Below, in pieces: positions 27,260-35,924 of a stretch of 64,000 bases of DNA. How positions within the stretch are numbered: position 1 is the stretch's first letter; each line of letters opens with the position of its first letter. A program made the translations under genes and the position numbers. The notes under the pieces were generated by a model. It did not search any database. It worked only from the letters and a program-made list of their open reading frames with translations, and was not told where the DNA came from. Source of the DNA: Rhodobacterales bacterium. Its GTDB lineage: Bacteria; Pseudomonadota; Alphaproteobacteria; Rhodobacterales; Rhodobacteraceae. Where the stretch lies: contig JAJNPS010000037.1 in assembly GCA_021155205.1 (NCBI GenBank), positions 62,001 through 126,000 of the forward strand, read 5' to 3'.

Positions 27260-28183
27260 TCAGGGGGCCATTTCGCCGACCCGCATGATTTCCCACTCTA
27301 GCGTGATGCCGCTGTGTTGGAAAACCCTTTTTCGCACCGCTTCGCCCAAATTCTCAAGATCGGCTGCCGTCGCCCCGCCGGTATTGATCAGAAAGTTGGA
27401 ATGCATCGGCGACATCTGTGCGCCGCCCAGCTTTGCTCCGCGCATGCCGGCGTCGTCGATGACTTTCCAGGCCTTGAGATCGTGATGGTCACCGGGTTGT
27501 CCGGTGGAGGAAAAACCTGCCGGATTGCGGAAGGTGGAGCCTGCCGAGCGGTCTTTGGTCGGCTGGCTGGCGTCGCGGCGGGCGATCTGGTCATCCATTT
27601 TCTGCTGCAGGATCAGTTGGTCGTCTGATGAAGCTGAGAATGTGGCTGAGGTGATCACAGCCCCCTGCGGCAGGTCCGACTGGCGATAGCGCAAGTTCAG
27701 ATCGGTTTTGGTCAGGGTGCGGATGTCGCCCTCGCGGGTAACGATCTGCACGCTTTCCAGCACATCCGCGACATAGGACCCGTAGCAGCCCGCGTTCATC
27801 CTGACCGCCCCGCCGATGGAGCCGGGGATGGTCCGCAGGAAAGTCAGGTCAAGCCCCGCCTCGGCGGCTTTCCGCGCAACGTGGGCGTCAAGGGCGGCCG
27901 CCCCAGCCGTTACACGTTGTCCTGTGATTTCAATGGCGTTGAACGCCCGCCCAAGGCGGATCACAACCGCGCGCAGCCCCCCGTCGCGGACAATCAGGTT
28001 GGACCCGACCCCCATCGGAAAGACCGGGATCGCGGGGGCGAGATCGCGCAGGAACCGGGCAAGATCGTCCAGATCGGCGGGCTGGAAAAGCCAGTCCGCA
28101 GGACCGCCAACGCGCAGCCAGGTCAGGTCCGCGAGCAGGCGGTCGGACGTCAGCGTTCCGCGTGGGGAGGGAAGCGGGGTCAT
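27260..28183 (-). CDS. murB: UDP-N-acetylenolpyruvoylglucosamine reductase
   Basis: A 307-aa FAD enzyme reducing the enolpyruvyl group to lactyl in UDP-MurNAc synthesis. It has the FAD motifs FPMGVGSNLIVRDGG and GSIGGAVRMNAGCYG and the catalytic Ser in KDRSAGSTFRNP. The start MTPLPSPRGTL at 28183 fits; the frame is open for 75 more codons upstream but that part is low-complexity and lies in the divergent promoter region. It leads the murB-ddl-ftsQ-ftsA-ftsZ block and is divergent from the glycosyltransferase at 28378. Confidence 0.95.
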   Translation of the reverse strand: MTPLPSPRGTLTSDRLLADLTWLRVGGPADWLFQPADLDDLARFLRDLAPAIPVFPMGVGSNLIVRDGGLRAVVIRLGRAFNAIEITGQRVTAGAAALDAHVARKAAEAGLDLTFLRTIPGSIGGAVRMNAGCYGSYVADVLESVQIVTREGDIRTLTKTDLNLRYRQSDLPQGAVITSATFSASSDDQLILQQKMDDQIARRDASQPTKDRSAGSTFRNPAGFSSTGQPGDHHDLKAWKVIDDAGMRGAKLGGAQMSPMHSNFLINTGGATAADLENLGEAVRKRVFQHSGITLEWEIMRVGEMAP

Positions 28184-28377
28184 GGGCGGGTGGTAGCCCG
28201 GAGGCGGGTGCGGGGCAAGTGGGTGGGGGCATTTGGCATGGCAGCGGGTATGCGCGGAACCTGTGCCAAGACTGTGGGCGGAACGTTTCGGGCATGCGAC
28301 CTTTTTGAATGCATCCCCTATCGCAAACACATCCCCCCGCGTTGACCCGCCTTGCGTTCCATGCTCTGATCCCGGCC

Positions 28378-29418
28378 ATGCGCAGGTATCATGTTGTTCT
28401 GGCAAGCCCCATCGGGATCGAGGCCACCCGGCGGGACGTGCAGGCGGGCTTGCGTCCGCGCCATTTCATGCTGGAATTGGCGGCACGGCTGGACGCGACC
28501 ATCCACGAGCCGTCGGAGACGACCGCCCCCCCGGACCTGTTGCACAAGATCCTCAAGACCCCCGGCCCGGTCATCGACCTGGCCCGGCGCGTGGCGGCGG
28601 CCTGCCAGGACGAGGACGTGATCTTTTGCAATTCGGAATCGGTCGCCCTGCCGGTGGCGCAGGCGCTGATCAAGGCGCGCAAGGGCGCACGGCTGGCGTC
28701 GTTCGGGCACAATCTTTACCGCCCGCGGATCGCGCTGGCCAAACTGTTGAGCGGCGCGTTCAGGCGGATCGACAGGTTCCACGTGATCTCGAAAGATCAG
28801 CTGCGCGATCCGGACCGCCAACGCCTCTATCTCGAACAGGTCGATGACCGCTTCTTTACCCCCCGTGGCAAGGCCGAGCCTGCCCCGGGACCGAACGCGC
28901 GCCCGCTGATCGTCAGCGTGGGGCTGGAACAGCGCGACTACGTGACCCTGGCCAACGCGACCAGCGACATGGATCTGGATGTGCGGATCAGCGGGGCGTC
29001 CAGGGATGCGCGGGTGCTGCGCGAGACCTTTCCCGAAGTCATGCCGGCCAACATGGACAAGCAGTTCTATTCCTGGCCCGACCTGCGCGATCTGTACCGC
29101 AGGGCCGATCTGGTGGTGGTGCCGGTGCGGCCCAACAGCTATGCCGCCGGGATCACCTCGATCCTCGAGGCGCTGGCGGTGGGCAAGCCGGTGATCGCAA
29201 GCCGCACCACGGGGCTGGACGGAACGCTGGCGGATGACGCGGCGGTGGAATGGGTGCCGCCTTCGGATGCGGGTGCGCTGCGGTCCGCCATCGCGCGACT
29301 TCTGCAGGATGCGCCGGCGCGCGATGCGCTGGCCGAAAACGGTGCCGCGATCTTTGCCGGCCACCACCGCAAGGACCTGCGCGTCAGTTATATGGCGGAT
29401 GACCTGAAGGGGCTGTGA
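28378..29418 (+). CDS. Glycosyltransferase-like protein inside the dcw cluster
   Basis: A 346-aa protein with a GT-B C-terminal half: FYSWPDLRDLYRRADLVVVPV, then SYAAGITSILEALAVGKPV with the conserved Glu. The N-terminal acceptor domain starts RRYHVVLASPIGIEATRRD and is not assigned. It is the only plus-strand gene within the 23-kb division cluster: divergent from murB and converging on the DUF2484 genes (9 nt between stops). Substrate and role are unknown, and exopolysaccharide or surface-glycan synthesis is a guess. An in-frame ATC/ATG region upstream (28309) gives a non-family extension, so I use the ATG at 28378. Confidence 0.75.
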   Translation: MRRYHVVLASPIGIEATRRDVQAGLRPRHFMLELAARLDATIHEPSETTAPPDLLHKILKTPGPVIDLARRVAAACQDEDVIFCNSESVALPVAQALIKARKGARLASFGHNLYRPRIALAKLLSGAFRRIDRFHVISKDQLRDPDRQRLYLEQVDDRFFTPRGKAEPAPGPNARPLIVSVGLEQRDYVTLANATSDMDLDVRISGASRDARVLRETFPEVMPANMDKQFYSWPDLRDLYRRADLVVVPVRPNSYAAGITSILEALAVGKPVIASRTTGLDGTLADDAAVEWVPPSDAGALRSAIARLLQDAPARDALAENGAAIFAGHHRKDLRVSYMADDLKGL

Positions 29419-29427
29419 CGCGGGCGG

Positions 29428-29685
29428 TCATTCGCCGGGCTGCTGGACCTTGCGGCGCAGCCAGCGCCAAAGATGGATCACCGGCCAGCGCAGCACCGAC
29501 ACCCCCGCCGCCAGCATGATGAGGCCCCAGACCGGGCCGGTCTCATACGTGACCCAGCCGACCAGCGGGATGCCAAGCGCGATCAGCACATAGGCCGCGC
29601 GCCAGTGATGATCGCGACTGGGCAACATCGCGATGACATTGGCGATGACAAGCCACACCAGCCCAAAGGTCAGCGACAGCGTCAT
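29428..29685 (-). CDS. DUF2484 family membrane protein (second copy)
   Basis: An 85-aa protein with three predicted transmembrane segments (about 3-21, 29-45, 51-68) and a basic tail (WRWLRRKVQQPGE). Its hydrophobicity pattern and the MLPxR turn resemble the gene immediately upstream, so the pair look like diverged tandem duplicates. DUF2484 proteins are typical of Rhodobacterales dcw clusters; their function is unknown. Start and upstream stop overlap (ATGA). Confidence 0.65.
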   Translation of the reverse strand: MTLSLTFGLVWLVIANVIAMLPSRDHHWRAAYVLIALGIPLVGWVTYETGPVWGLIMLAAGVSVLRWPVIHLWRWLRRKVQQPGE

Positions 29686-29948
29686 GGTTCGGGGTCTTTC
29701 GGAACTTCGACAGGTTTGCCCATGGCTTTTTTTGCAAAATAGATCAGCGGATTGCGGAACATGCTGAGAAAAGCGGCAAGGGCTACGGCGCCAACCCAGG
29801 AGCCATGCGTCCAGGCCAGCCAGGCGATCAGGACCGGGGCCAGGATCAAAAGCGTGATGCCCGGCGCATATTGGCGGCGCATCGGCAGCATCGCGGTCGC
29901 GGCCGCGGCAAGCACCCAGATGCAGGCGGTGATCAGCGCGGCACTCAT
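29682..29948 (-). CDS. DUF2484 family membrane protein (first copy)
   Basis: An 88-aa protein with three hydrophobic segments, the turn AMLPMRRQYAPG and the C-terminal FLSMFRNPLIYFAKKAMGKP, as in DUF2484. Its ATG overlaps the murC stop by 4 nt and its stop overlaps the next copy by 4 nt, so both are translationally coupled to murC. A role in wall synthesis or divisome membrane assembly is suggested only by position. Confidence 0.7.
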   Translation of the reverse strand: MSAALITACIWVLAAAATAMLPMRRQYAPGITLLILAPVLIAWLAWTHGSWVGAVALAAFLSMFRNPLIYFAKKAMGKPVEVPKDPEP

Positions 29949-31357
29949 GCAGCGTGTCCCATCAGGCGCGCGGGCAGGTTGTTGGCCCAGGTGGAGATCG
30001 TGCCGGCACCGAGGCAGACCACCATGTCGCCGGGGCGGGCCTGTTCCTTGACGAGGCGCGCAAGGTCGGCCTCATCCTTGACCGCGCGGGCGTGGCGGTG
30101 GCCGTGGGCGATCAGGCCAGCGACAAGGTCATCGCGGCTGGCACCCGGTATCGGGTCCTCGCCGGCCGCATAAACTTCGGCGATGCCGACGACATCCGCC
30201 TCGTTGAAGCAGGCGCAGAAGTCTTCGAACAGGCTGGAGAGGCGCGTGTAGCGGTGGGGCTGGTGCACGGCGATGATGCGGCCCTTGGTGGCCTGGCGGG
30301 CAGCGCGGAGGACGGCGGCGATCTCGACCGGGTGGTGGCCGTAGTCGTCGATGATGGTGACGCCGTTCACCTCGGCCACCTTGGTAAAGCGGCGGTTGAC
30401 GCCTGCGAAACCCGCCAGCGCCTCGCGGATTTCCTCGCGCTTCATCCCCAGATGGCGGGCGACGGCAACGGCAGAAAGGGCGTTGGAGACATTGTGGTCG
30501 CCGGGCATGGGCAGAGTGCAGTTTTCAATTTTCGAACCTGTCCCTTCGCCCTGAAGCAGGATGTCGAAGTGGGCTATACCATTTTCGAACCTGAGGGCCA
30601 CGGCGCGCACATCGGCCTGGGCGTTGAAGCCAAAGGTGACGACACGCCGGTCGGTGATGCGTCCGACCAGCGCCTGCACCTCGGCGTGGTCGGTGCAGCA
30701 GACCGCAAGACCGTAAAAGGGGATGTTGGAAACGAAATCGTAGAAACCTTTGCGCAGGGCATCGAACGTGCCCCAGTGTTCCATATGTTCGGGGTCGATG
30801 TTGGTGACGATGGCAATGGTGGCGGGCAGGCGGTTGAAGGAGCCGTCGCTTTCGTCCGCCTCGACGACCATCCACTCCCCCGCACCGGCGCGGGCATTGG
30901 AGCCGTAGGCGTGGATGACGCCGCCGTTGATGACGGTGGGGTCAAAGCCGCCCTTGTCCAGCAGGGTCGCGACCATGGTGGTGGTGGTGGTCTTGCCATG
31001 GGTTCCGGCGACCGCGATGTTGGAGCGCAGGCGCATCAGTTCGGCCAGCATCTCGGCCCGGCGGACAACGGGCAGCTTGCGGCGGCGCGCCTCTTCCAGT
31101 TCCGGATTGCCCTTTTTGATGGCCGATGACACGACCACGACGGCGGCGGTGCCGATGTTGGCGGCGGACTGGCCTTCAAAGAAGGTGGCGCCCAGCTTGA
31201 CCAGCCGGTCGGTGATCTTGCTCGCCTTGGCGTCAGAGCCCTGCACGGTGTAGCCATGGGTCATCAGCACCTCGGCGATGCCGGACATGCCGATGCCGCC
31301 GATGCCGACAAAGTGAATCGGCCCCAGCTCCAGGGGCAGTTTGGTGGCAGCGTTCAT
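29945..31357 (-). CDS. murC: UDP-N-acetylmuramate--L-alanine ligase
   Basis: A 470-aa Mur ligase adding the first stem amino acid. The N-terminal FVGIGGIGMSGIAEVL binds the UDP substrate, AVAGTHGKTTTTTMVATLL is the P-loop, and VVEADESDGSFNRL and IIDDYGHHPVEI are the family catalytic motifs. The length is normal. It overlaps murG (upstream) and DUF2484 (downstream) by 4 nt each. Confidence 0.97.
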   Translation of the reverse strand: MNAATKLPLELGPIHFVGIGGIGMSGIAEVLMTHGYTVQGSDAKASKITDRLVKLGATFFEGQSAANIGTAAVVVVSSAIKKGNPELEEARRRKLPVVRRAEMLAELMRLRSNIAVAGTHGKTTTTTMVATLLDKGGFDPTVINGGVIHAYGSNARAGAGEWMVVEADESDGSFNRLPATIAIVTNIDPEHMEHWGTFDALRKGFYDFVSNIPFYGLAVCCTDHAEVQALVGRITDRRVVTFGFNAQADVRAVALRFENGIAHFDILLQGEGTGSKIENCTLPMPGDHNVSNALSAVAVARHLGMKREEIREALAGFAGVNRRFTKVAEVNGVTIIDDYGHHPVEIAAVLRAARQATKGRIIAVHQPHRYTRLSSLFEDFCACFNEADVVGIAEVYAAGEDPIPGASRDDLVAGLIAHGHRHARAVKDEADLARLVKEQARPGDMVVCLGAGTISTWANNLPARLMGHAA

Positions 31358-32451
31358 CGTCTATCCCCTTGGGCCAGGGCCTCTACCAGATCGACCAGGC
31401 GGTCGGTTGCGTCGGGTCGCCCCTGCGCGAGCGCGTTCCTGGCCATCGTGGCGGCGGCACCGGGTTCGGTCAGGACGGTGGCGACTTGCGCCGACAGCGT
31501 GGCGGCGTCAAGCAGCTTTTCGGGGATCATGATCGCGGCGCCCGCGTCAACAAGGCCCCGCGCATTGGCGGTCTGGTGGTCGGCGGTGGCGGCGGCAAAG
31601 GGGACCAGGATCGACGGGCGGCCGATCGCGGCGATGTCGGCGACCGAAGATGCCCCGGCGCGGCTGATCACCAGCTGCGCCTCGGACAAACGACGCGGGA
31701 TATCGGGGAAAAAGGGTTCCACCTCGGCGATCAGGCCGGCCACGGCATAGGCGTTGTGGACGCGCAGGCCATCCTCGTCGCGGGCCTGATGCGCGATCCG
31801 CAGGCGGCGGCGCAGCGTTTCAGGCAAAAGCGCAAGGGCGGCCGGAACCACGTCGGACAGGATGCGGGCGCCCTGGCTGCCGCCGATCACAAGAATGCTG
31901 ATCGGATAGTCGCCGGGCGGGATATAGGGGGCGGCGGCCCGGTCCAGCACGATCTGGCGCACCGGATTGCCGGTATGGATGCCCTCGACCCCCACGGGCA
32001 GGACGGTGGGCCAGGTACCGCAGGCGACCCTGTCGACGCGGGGCGCAAAGATCTGGTTCACCCGGCCAAGGACGCCGTTCTGTTCATGGATCATCCGGGG
32101 CTTGCGCAGAAACCAGGCCGCAGCAAGGGCGGGGATCGACGGATAGCCGCCAAAGCCCACGACCACGGCAGGCGGATCGAAAAGAACGCGCCAGATCGCG
32201 GCGATCACGCCGCCTGCGATGCGAAAGGGGACAGCGATCTTTTCCAGCGCGCCGCCGCGGGCAAAGGTGGCCGAGGCCAGCTCCACCACCTCGACCGCCG
32301 GGGGGAAACCGCCCGCATAGCGCGCGCCGCGCGCGTCGGTGGACAGCTTGACCCGCCAGCCCCGCGACAGCATCGCCTCGGCCAGCGCCTGCGCCGGAAA
32401 CATGTGTCCCCCCGTACCCCCCGCCGCGATGAGGAGGAGCGGCGCTGTCAT
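31354..32451 (-). CDS. murG: Lipid II synthase (UDP-GlcNAc transferase) MurG
   Basis: A 365-aa GT-B (family 28) membrane-peripheral enzyme converting lipid I to lipid II. It has the glycine-rich loop LIAAGGTGGHMFPAQALA, VVGFGGYPSIPALAAA, the third loop VIGGSQGARILSDVVP and the donor site ISRAGASSVADIAAIGRPS. It overlaps ftsW and murC by 4 nt. Confidence 0.97.
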   Translation of the reverse strand: MTAPLLLIAAGGTGGHMFPAQALAEAMLSRGWRVKLSTDARGARYAGGFPPAVEVVELASATFARGGALEKIAVPFRIAGGVIAAIWRVLFDPPAVVVGFGGYPSIPALAAAWFLRKPRMIHEQNGVLGRVNQIFAPRVDRVACGTWPTVLPVGVEGIHTGNPVRQIVLDRAAAPYIPPGDYPISILVIGGSQGARILSDVVPAALALLPETLRRRLRIAHQARDEDGLRVHNAYAVAGLIAEVEPFFPDIPRRLSEAQLVISRAGASSVADIAAIGRPSILVPFAAATADHQTANARGLVDAGAAIMIPEKLLDAATLSAQVATVLTEPGAAATMARNALAQGRPDATDRLVDLVEALAQGDRR

Positions 32452-33617
32452 CCGCGCCCGCGGCCCTGGAACACATCACCGATCTCGCCCTGCGGCCGGG
32501 TGCGGGTCAGCGCCAGCAACATGCCGATGGTGATCCCGGCGGCGATGATGGACGACCCGCCATAGCTGACAAAAGGCAGCGTCATGCCCTTGGCAGGCAA
32601 AAGGCGGACCGCGACGCCCATGTTGATCATCGCCTGCACGCCAAAGATGCAGGCCAACCCAGCGCCCGCCAGCCGCACGAACGGATCACGCTCGCGCGTC
32701 AGACGGATCAGGCTGCGCACGACGATCAGACCATAAAGCGCCAGGATCAGAATCACCAGGATCAGGCCGAACTCTTCTGCCGCCACCGCGATGATGAAAT
32801 CGGTATGGGCATCGGGCAGCGACCATTTCACCTGTCCCTGGCCCACGCCGACGCCGAAGAGGCCGCCCTCCTGGATCGCGTTCGTGGCATAGCCAAGCTG
32901 GGTTCGCGGATCGAGGTCGGGGTTCAGGAACCCGTCGATCCGGCGGGCAAAGTGTTCTGAGTTTTGATAGGCGATCAGCCCCGCCCCGCCGGTCAGTGCC
33001 ACAACCGAGCCGATCAGCAGGAACGGGGCACCGGCGATGAAATAGACCACACCCCAGGCGAACAGAACCAGGATCGCCTGTCCGAAATCCGGCTGCAGCG
33101 CCAGAAACACCACCACGATCAGCGTGATTGCGAACGAGGCAGACTTTCCCGGCGGGCCCTGGACATCTTGGCTGGCTGCGATCAACCAGGCGACCAGGAC
33201 GACCAGACCCGGTTTCAGAAACTCCGACGGCTGGACCGAGGCAAAGCCAAGGCTGAACCAGCGCGTCGCCCCTTTGCCGTAATCGGTGCCAAAGACCGGC
33301 AGCAGGATCAGGGCGGCAAAGGCGATCATGAACCCCAGCACCCCCGCCCTGCGAACGAGGCTGGGGCTGAGCATGGAAAAGCCGACCATGGTGATCAGGC
33401 CGATGCTGCCAAACAGCGCCTGGCGAATGACATAGTGATAGGGCTGAAGGTCATTGCGTTCGGCCAGCGGCACCGAGGCCGCAACGGTCAGCAACATGCC
33501 GATGGCAAACAGCACCAGCACGGACGTGAGGGTCCATTTGTCGATCGTCCGCCACCAGCGTGGAATGACGGGCTCTGTCACCCTTGCGGGCATGGAGCCA
33601 TAGACCATTTCCGTCAT
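32448..33617 (-). CDS. ftsW: Peptidoglycan glycosyltransferase FtsW
   Basis: A 389-aa SEDS-family integral membrane protein with about ten helices that polymerises lipid II at the septum with FtsI. Signature sequences: GKGATRWFSLGFASVQPSEFLK, the catalytic Asp region LALQPDFGQAIL, and AVRLLPAKGMTLPFVSYGGSS. A 20-30-residue cytoplasmic N-terminus precedes helix 1. It overlaps murG by 4 nt. Confidence 0.96.
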   Translation of the reverse strand: MTEMVYGSMPARVTEPVIPRWWRTIDKWTLTSVLVLFAIGMLLTVAASVPLAERNDLQPYHYVIRQALFGSIGLITMVGFSMLSPSLVRRAGVLGFMIAFAALILLPVFGTDYGKGATRWFSLGFASVQPSEFLKPGLVVLVAWLIAASQDVQGPPGKSASFAITLIVVVFLALQPDFGQAILVLFAWGVVYFIAGAPFLLIGSVVALTGGAGLIAYQNSEHFARRIDGFLNPDLDPRTQLGYATNAIQEGGLFGVGVGQGQVKWSLPDAHTDFIIAVAAEEFGLILVILILALYGLIVVRSLIRLTRERDPFVRLAGAGLACIFGVQAMINMGVAVRLLPAKGMTLPFVSYGGSSIIAAGITIGMLLALTRTRPQGEIGDVFQGRGRG

Positions 33618-33986
33618 GGGAACCGCCTGATATTGCCTGCACTGCCTCGTGCCCGGATGTGTCCCCGGACTTGTCCAAAATCCTAGCGCGAAAACGGCAC
33701 CTTGGCTAGCGGGAAAGCGGTGGCGCGGAATGCTCGGTTTGCGAAACTGTCAGGCTTGTGTCATCGCCGCGTCGCGGGGTCGCCGAATGCTGCAACGCCG
33801 ATCCGGATGCCTGAACCCAAGGCATGTCTCGCTGCAGAAAACTATTGTGTTGTCGGCATTTGCCACCACCGCGCAGGTGGCCCGCCCGCGGCAGGTTCAC
33901 CGGCCCTGCCGACAACGACGCCGCGGGTCGCGTGATGGGCGTGCCGGAGCTGCTGGCGGCGAAATAGCGGCGGGGCGAACCCCGCG
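33618..33986. other. Intergenic region between ftsW and murD
   Basis: A 369-nt gap with no supported gene on either strand; short frames are antisense-like and lack ribosome-binding sites. The murD-proximal end holds the terminator-like hairpin. The ftsW-proximal part probably holds a promoter for ftsW-murG-murC, but no clear -35/-10 pair could be picked. Confidence 0.4.
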
Positions 33987-33989
33987 CTA
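33966..33989 (-). terminator. Hairpin overlapping the murD stop codon
   Basis: On the minus strand the murD TAG is followed at once by GCGGGG-TTCG-CCCCGC, a 6-bp stem with a UUCG tetraloop, and then CGCTATTTC. The stem is very stable but the U-tract is weak, so partial termination is likely. Confidence 0.6.
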
Positions 33990-35381
33990 CAGCAATTGCA
34001 CGCAGGCGGTAAAATCCTCGCCGCGCTTTTCAAAATTCGGGTACTGGTCGAAACTGGCGGCGGCGGGGGCCAAAAGCACGACATCGCCCGGTTCCGCCTC
34101 GGCTGCCGCACGGGCGACGGCGCGGGCCATGGTTTCGCAGATCTCGTGCGGGGTCGCCCCAAGTTGCAGGGCAAAGTCGCGCGCGGAATGCCCGATGAGG
34201 TAGGCCTTGACGACCGACCCCAGATACGGCTGCAGCGCCGCGATGCCGCCGTCCTTGCCCATCCCGCCCGCGATCCAGCGGATGCGGGCAAAGGCCTGCA
34301 GGGCCTTGGCGGCTGAATCCACGTTGGTGGCCTTGCTGTCGTTGACGAACCTGACCCCTGCGCGTTCGGCGATCAGCTGGCTGCGATGCGGCAGGCCCGC
34401 GAAGCTGTCGAGGGCGCCCTCGATCAGTTTCGGCGCGATACCCAAGGCGCGGGTTGCGGCATAGGCGGCGCAGGCGTTCTGGTGATTGTGGGCACCCGGC
34501 AGGCCGGACATGGGGCGCAGGTCGATGGACGCGACCTGCCGCCCCTTGCGCCATTCGGCCAGAAACCCCTTGCGGGCAAAGACCGACCAGCCGAAACCGT
34601 CGAGTTTCTGCCCCGATGAAATGCGGATCACGCGGTCGTCGCCCGGCCCTTCGCCCATCTGGTCGGCGAGATAGCACCCCTCGACCTCATCCACCCCGAT
34701 CACGGCGCGGTCGGGGCCGCCCTCGGCAAAGAGGCGCCGCTTGGCGGCAAAATAGCCGCCCATGCCGCCATGCCGGTCCAGATGGTCGGGCGACAGGTTG
34801 GTAAAGACCGCGATGTCGGGCGTCAGGCTGCGCGCAAGGTCGGTCTGGTAGCTGGAAAGCTCCAGCACGATGACCTCGGCGTCCTGGGCGGGGTCGATGT
34901 CAAGGACACCGCGCCCGATATTGCCGGCCATCTGCGTCGGGCGACCCGCCACCTGCAGGATGTGGTGGATCAGCGCGGTGGTGGTCGACTTGCCGTTGGA
35001 CCCGGTCACGGCAATGACGCGGGGGGCGGTCTCGAAATCGTCCCAGGCGGTGGTGGCAAAGCTGCGGAAGAACAGACCGATGTCGTTGTCCACGCGGATG
35101 CCTGCCGCCATCGCACGGGCAATGATCGGATGGGGCGCAGGATAAAGATGGGGGATGCCGGGGCTGGTGATCAGGCAAGCGACACCCTCCAGCGCGGTGG
35201 CGCGCCCAAGATCGGTCAGGATGTGGCCGTCGGCTTCGGCCTTGTGTCGCGCCTCGGGGCTGTCATCCCAGAGGAGCGGCTCGGCACCGCCCGCCGCCAG
35301 TGCGCGCGCCGTGGCAAGGCCAGAGCGGCCAAGGCCGAGGACGGCGACCTTTTGGCCGGTATAGCCGATGACGGGGATCAT
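33987..35381 (-). CDS. murD: UDP-N-acetylmuramoylalanine--D-glutamate ligase
   Basis: A 464-aa Mur ligase adding D-Glu. It has the N-terminal Rossmann motif VAVLGLGRSGLATARAL, the P-loop VIAVTGSNGKSTTTALI, VLELSSYQTDLARSL and the FVNDSKATNVDSAAKAL motif. AGAGGTC lies upstream of the ATG. It is preceded by two small GC-rich stems and the HdeA-like gene, and so is less tightly coupled than the rest of the cluster. Confidence 0.96.
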   Translation of the reverse strand: MIPVIGYTGQKVAVLGLGRSGLATARALAAGGAEPLLWDDSPEARHKAEADGHILTDLGRATALEGVACLITSPGIPHLYPAPHPIIARAMAAGIRVDNDIGLFFRSFATTAWDDFETAPRVIAVTGSNGKSTTTALIHHILQVAGRPTQMAGNIGRGVLDIDPAQDAEVIVLELSSYQTDLARSLTPDIAVFTNLSPDHLDRHGGMGGYFAAKRRLFAEGGPDRAVIGVDEVEGCYLADQMGEGPGDDRVIRISSGQKLDGFGWSVFARKGFLAEWRKGRQVASIDLRPMSGLPGAHNHQNACAAYAATRALGIAPKLIEGALDSFAGLPHRSQLIAERAGVRFVNDSKATNVDSAAKALQAFARIRWIAGGMGKDGGIAALQPYLGSVVKAYLIGHSARDFALQLGATPHEICETMARAVARAAAEAEPGDVVLLAPAAASFDQYPNFEKRGEDFTACVQLL

Positions 35382-35399
35382 GCGCGACCTCTGGCTGAA

Positions 35400-35440
35400 G
35401 CGGGGGTTTCACACCCCCCGCATCCCCCGTGGGATATTTG
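35400..35440. repeat. GC-rich double hairpin upstream of murD
   Basis: GCGGGGG (35400-35406) pairs with CCCCCGC (35415-35421), and directly after it ATCCC pairs with GGGAT around CCGT (35422-35435), followed on the plus strand by ATTTG. The combination of a G-run stem, GTGGGATATTTG and a purine-rich tail resembles intergenic elements I recall from other Rhodobacteraceae genomes. Only one copy is in this window, so the repeat status cannot be shown here. Confidence 0.35.
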
Positions 35441-35542
35441 AGCAAAGGCGAAAGGGAAAGGGGAAATGGATCAGGCAGGATGCTGGAGACGTGCCTGACA
35501 GTCGGAACAGGGACCGACGCCGAAACTGGGCAGGCGGGTGAT

Positions 35543-35567
35543 GGGGGCGCGCAATTACCGCGCCCCC
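35543..35567 (-). terminator. Strong hairpin after the HdeA-like gene
   Basis: GGGGGCGCG (35543-35551) and CGCGCCCCC (35559-35567) form a perfect 9-bp stem around a 7-nt loop, 13 nt after the stop of the HdeA-like gene. No U-tract follows, so it may stabilise the 3' end more than terminate. Confidence 0.55.
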
Positions 35568-35580
35568 TGCCGCCTTCGTC

Positions 35581-35859
35581 CTATTTCATCATCATCGCGT
35601 CCATGGCCATCATGTCGGGCTTGCCCTCGCAATTGGTCATGGTCATCTTGACGGCTTCTTCCGCCATGGCTTTGTCCATCATCTTGCTGGCATCGGGACC
35701 AGCCATGTGCATGGCTTCGGTGGCCTTCATCATGCCATCCTTGTCCATCGCGGAATACTCCGCGCAGGTCATCTTTGCCGGGTCCGTCTGTTGGGCAAAA
35801 GACAGGGTCGGGAGGGCGAAAGCGCTGAAAAGCGCCAAAGTGCCGAGTGCAAGTTTCAT
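35581..35859 (-). CDS. HdeA-like Met-rich exported protein
   Basis: A 92-aa protein with a clear Sec signal peptide (MKLALGTLALFSAFALPTLSFA, about 22 residues) and a 70-residue mature part. The mature part has two cysteines about 45 residues apart (MTCAEYSAMD and TNCEGKPD), the layout of HdeA/HdeB acid-stress chaperones, in which they form one disulfide. About 16 of 70 mature residues are Met, with none of the acid-chaperone residues clearly conserved; metal (copper) binding is an alternative. The start at 35859 is set by the signal peptide. It is inserted between mraY and murD, an unusual site, and followed by a strong hairpin. Confidence 0.65.
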   Translation of the reverse strand: MKLALGTLALFSAFALPTLSFAQQTDPAKMTCAEYSAMDKDGMMKATEAMHMAGPDASKMMDKAMAEEAVKMTMTNCEGKPDMMAMDAMMMK

Positions 35860-35924
35860 ATCGGGATCCCCGTTGCGTATGGTTGACGTGACGCATCCTG
35901 ATCGGATGCATATCCGCACTAGCA

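Noticed and set aside
29954..31129. A 391-codon open frame antisense to murC
   Set aside because: Same effect: the real gene on the other strand has all Mur ligase motifs; the antisense product is low-complexity and His/Gly/Asp-rich.
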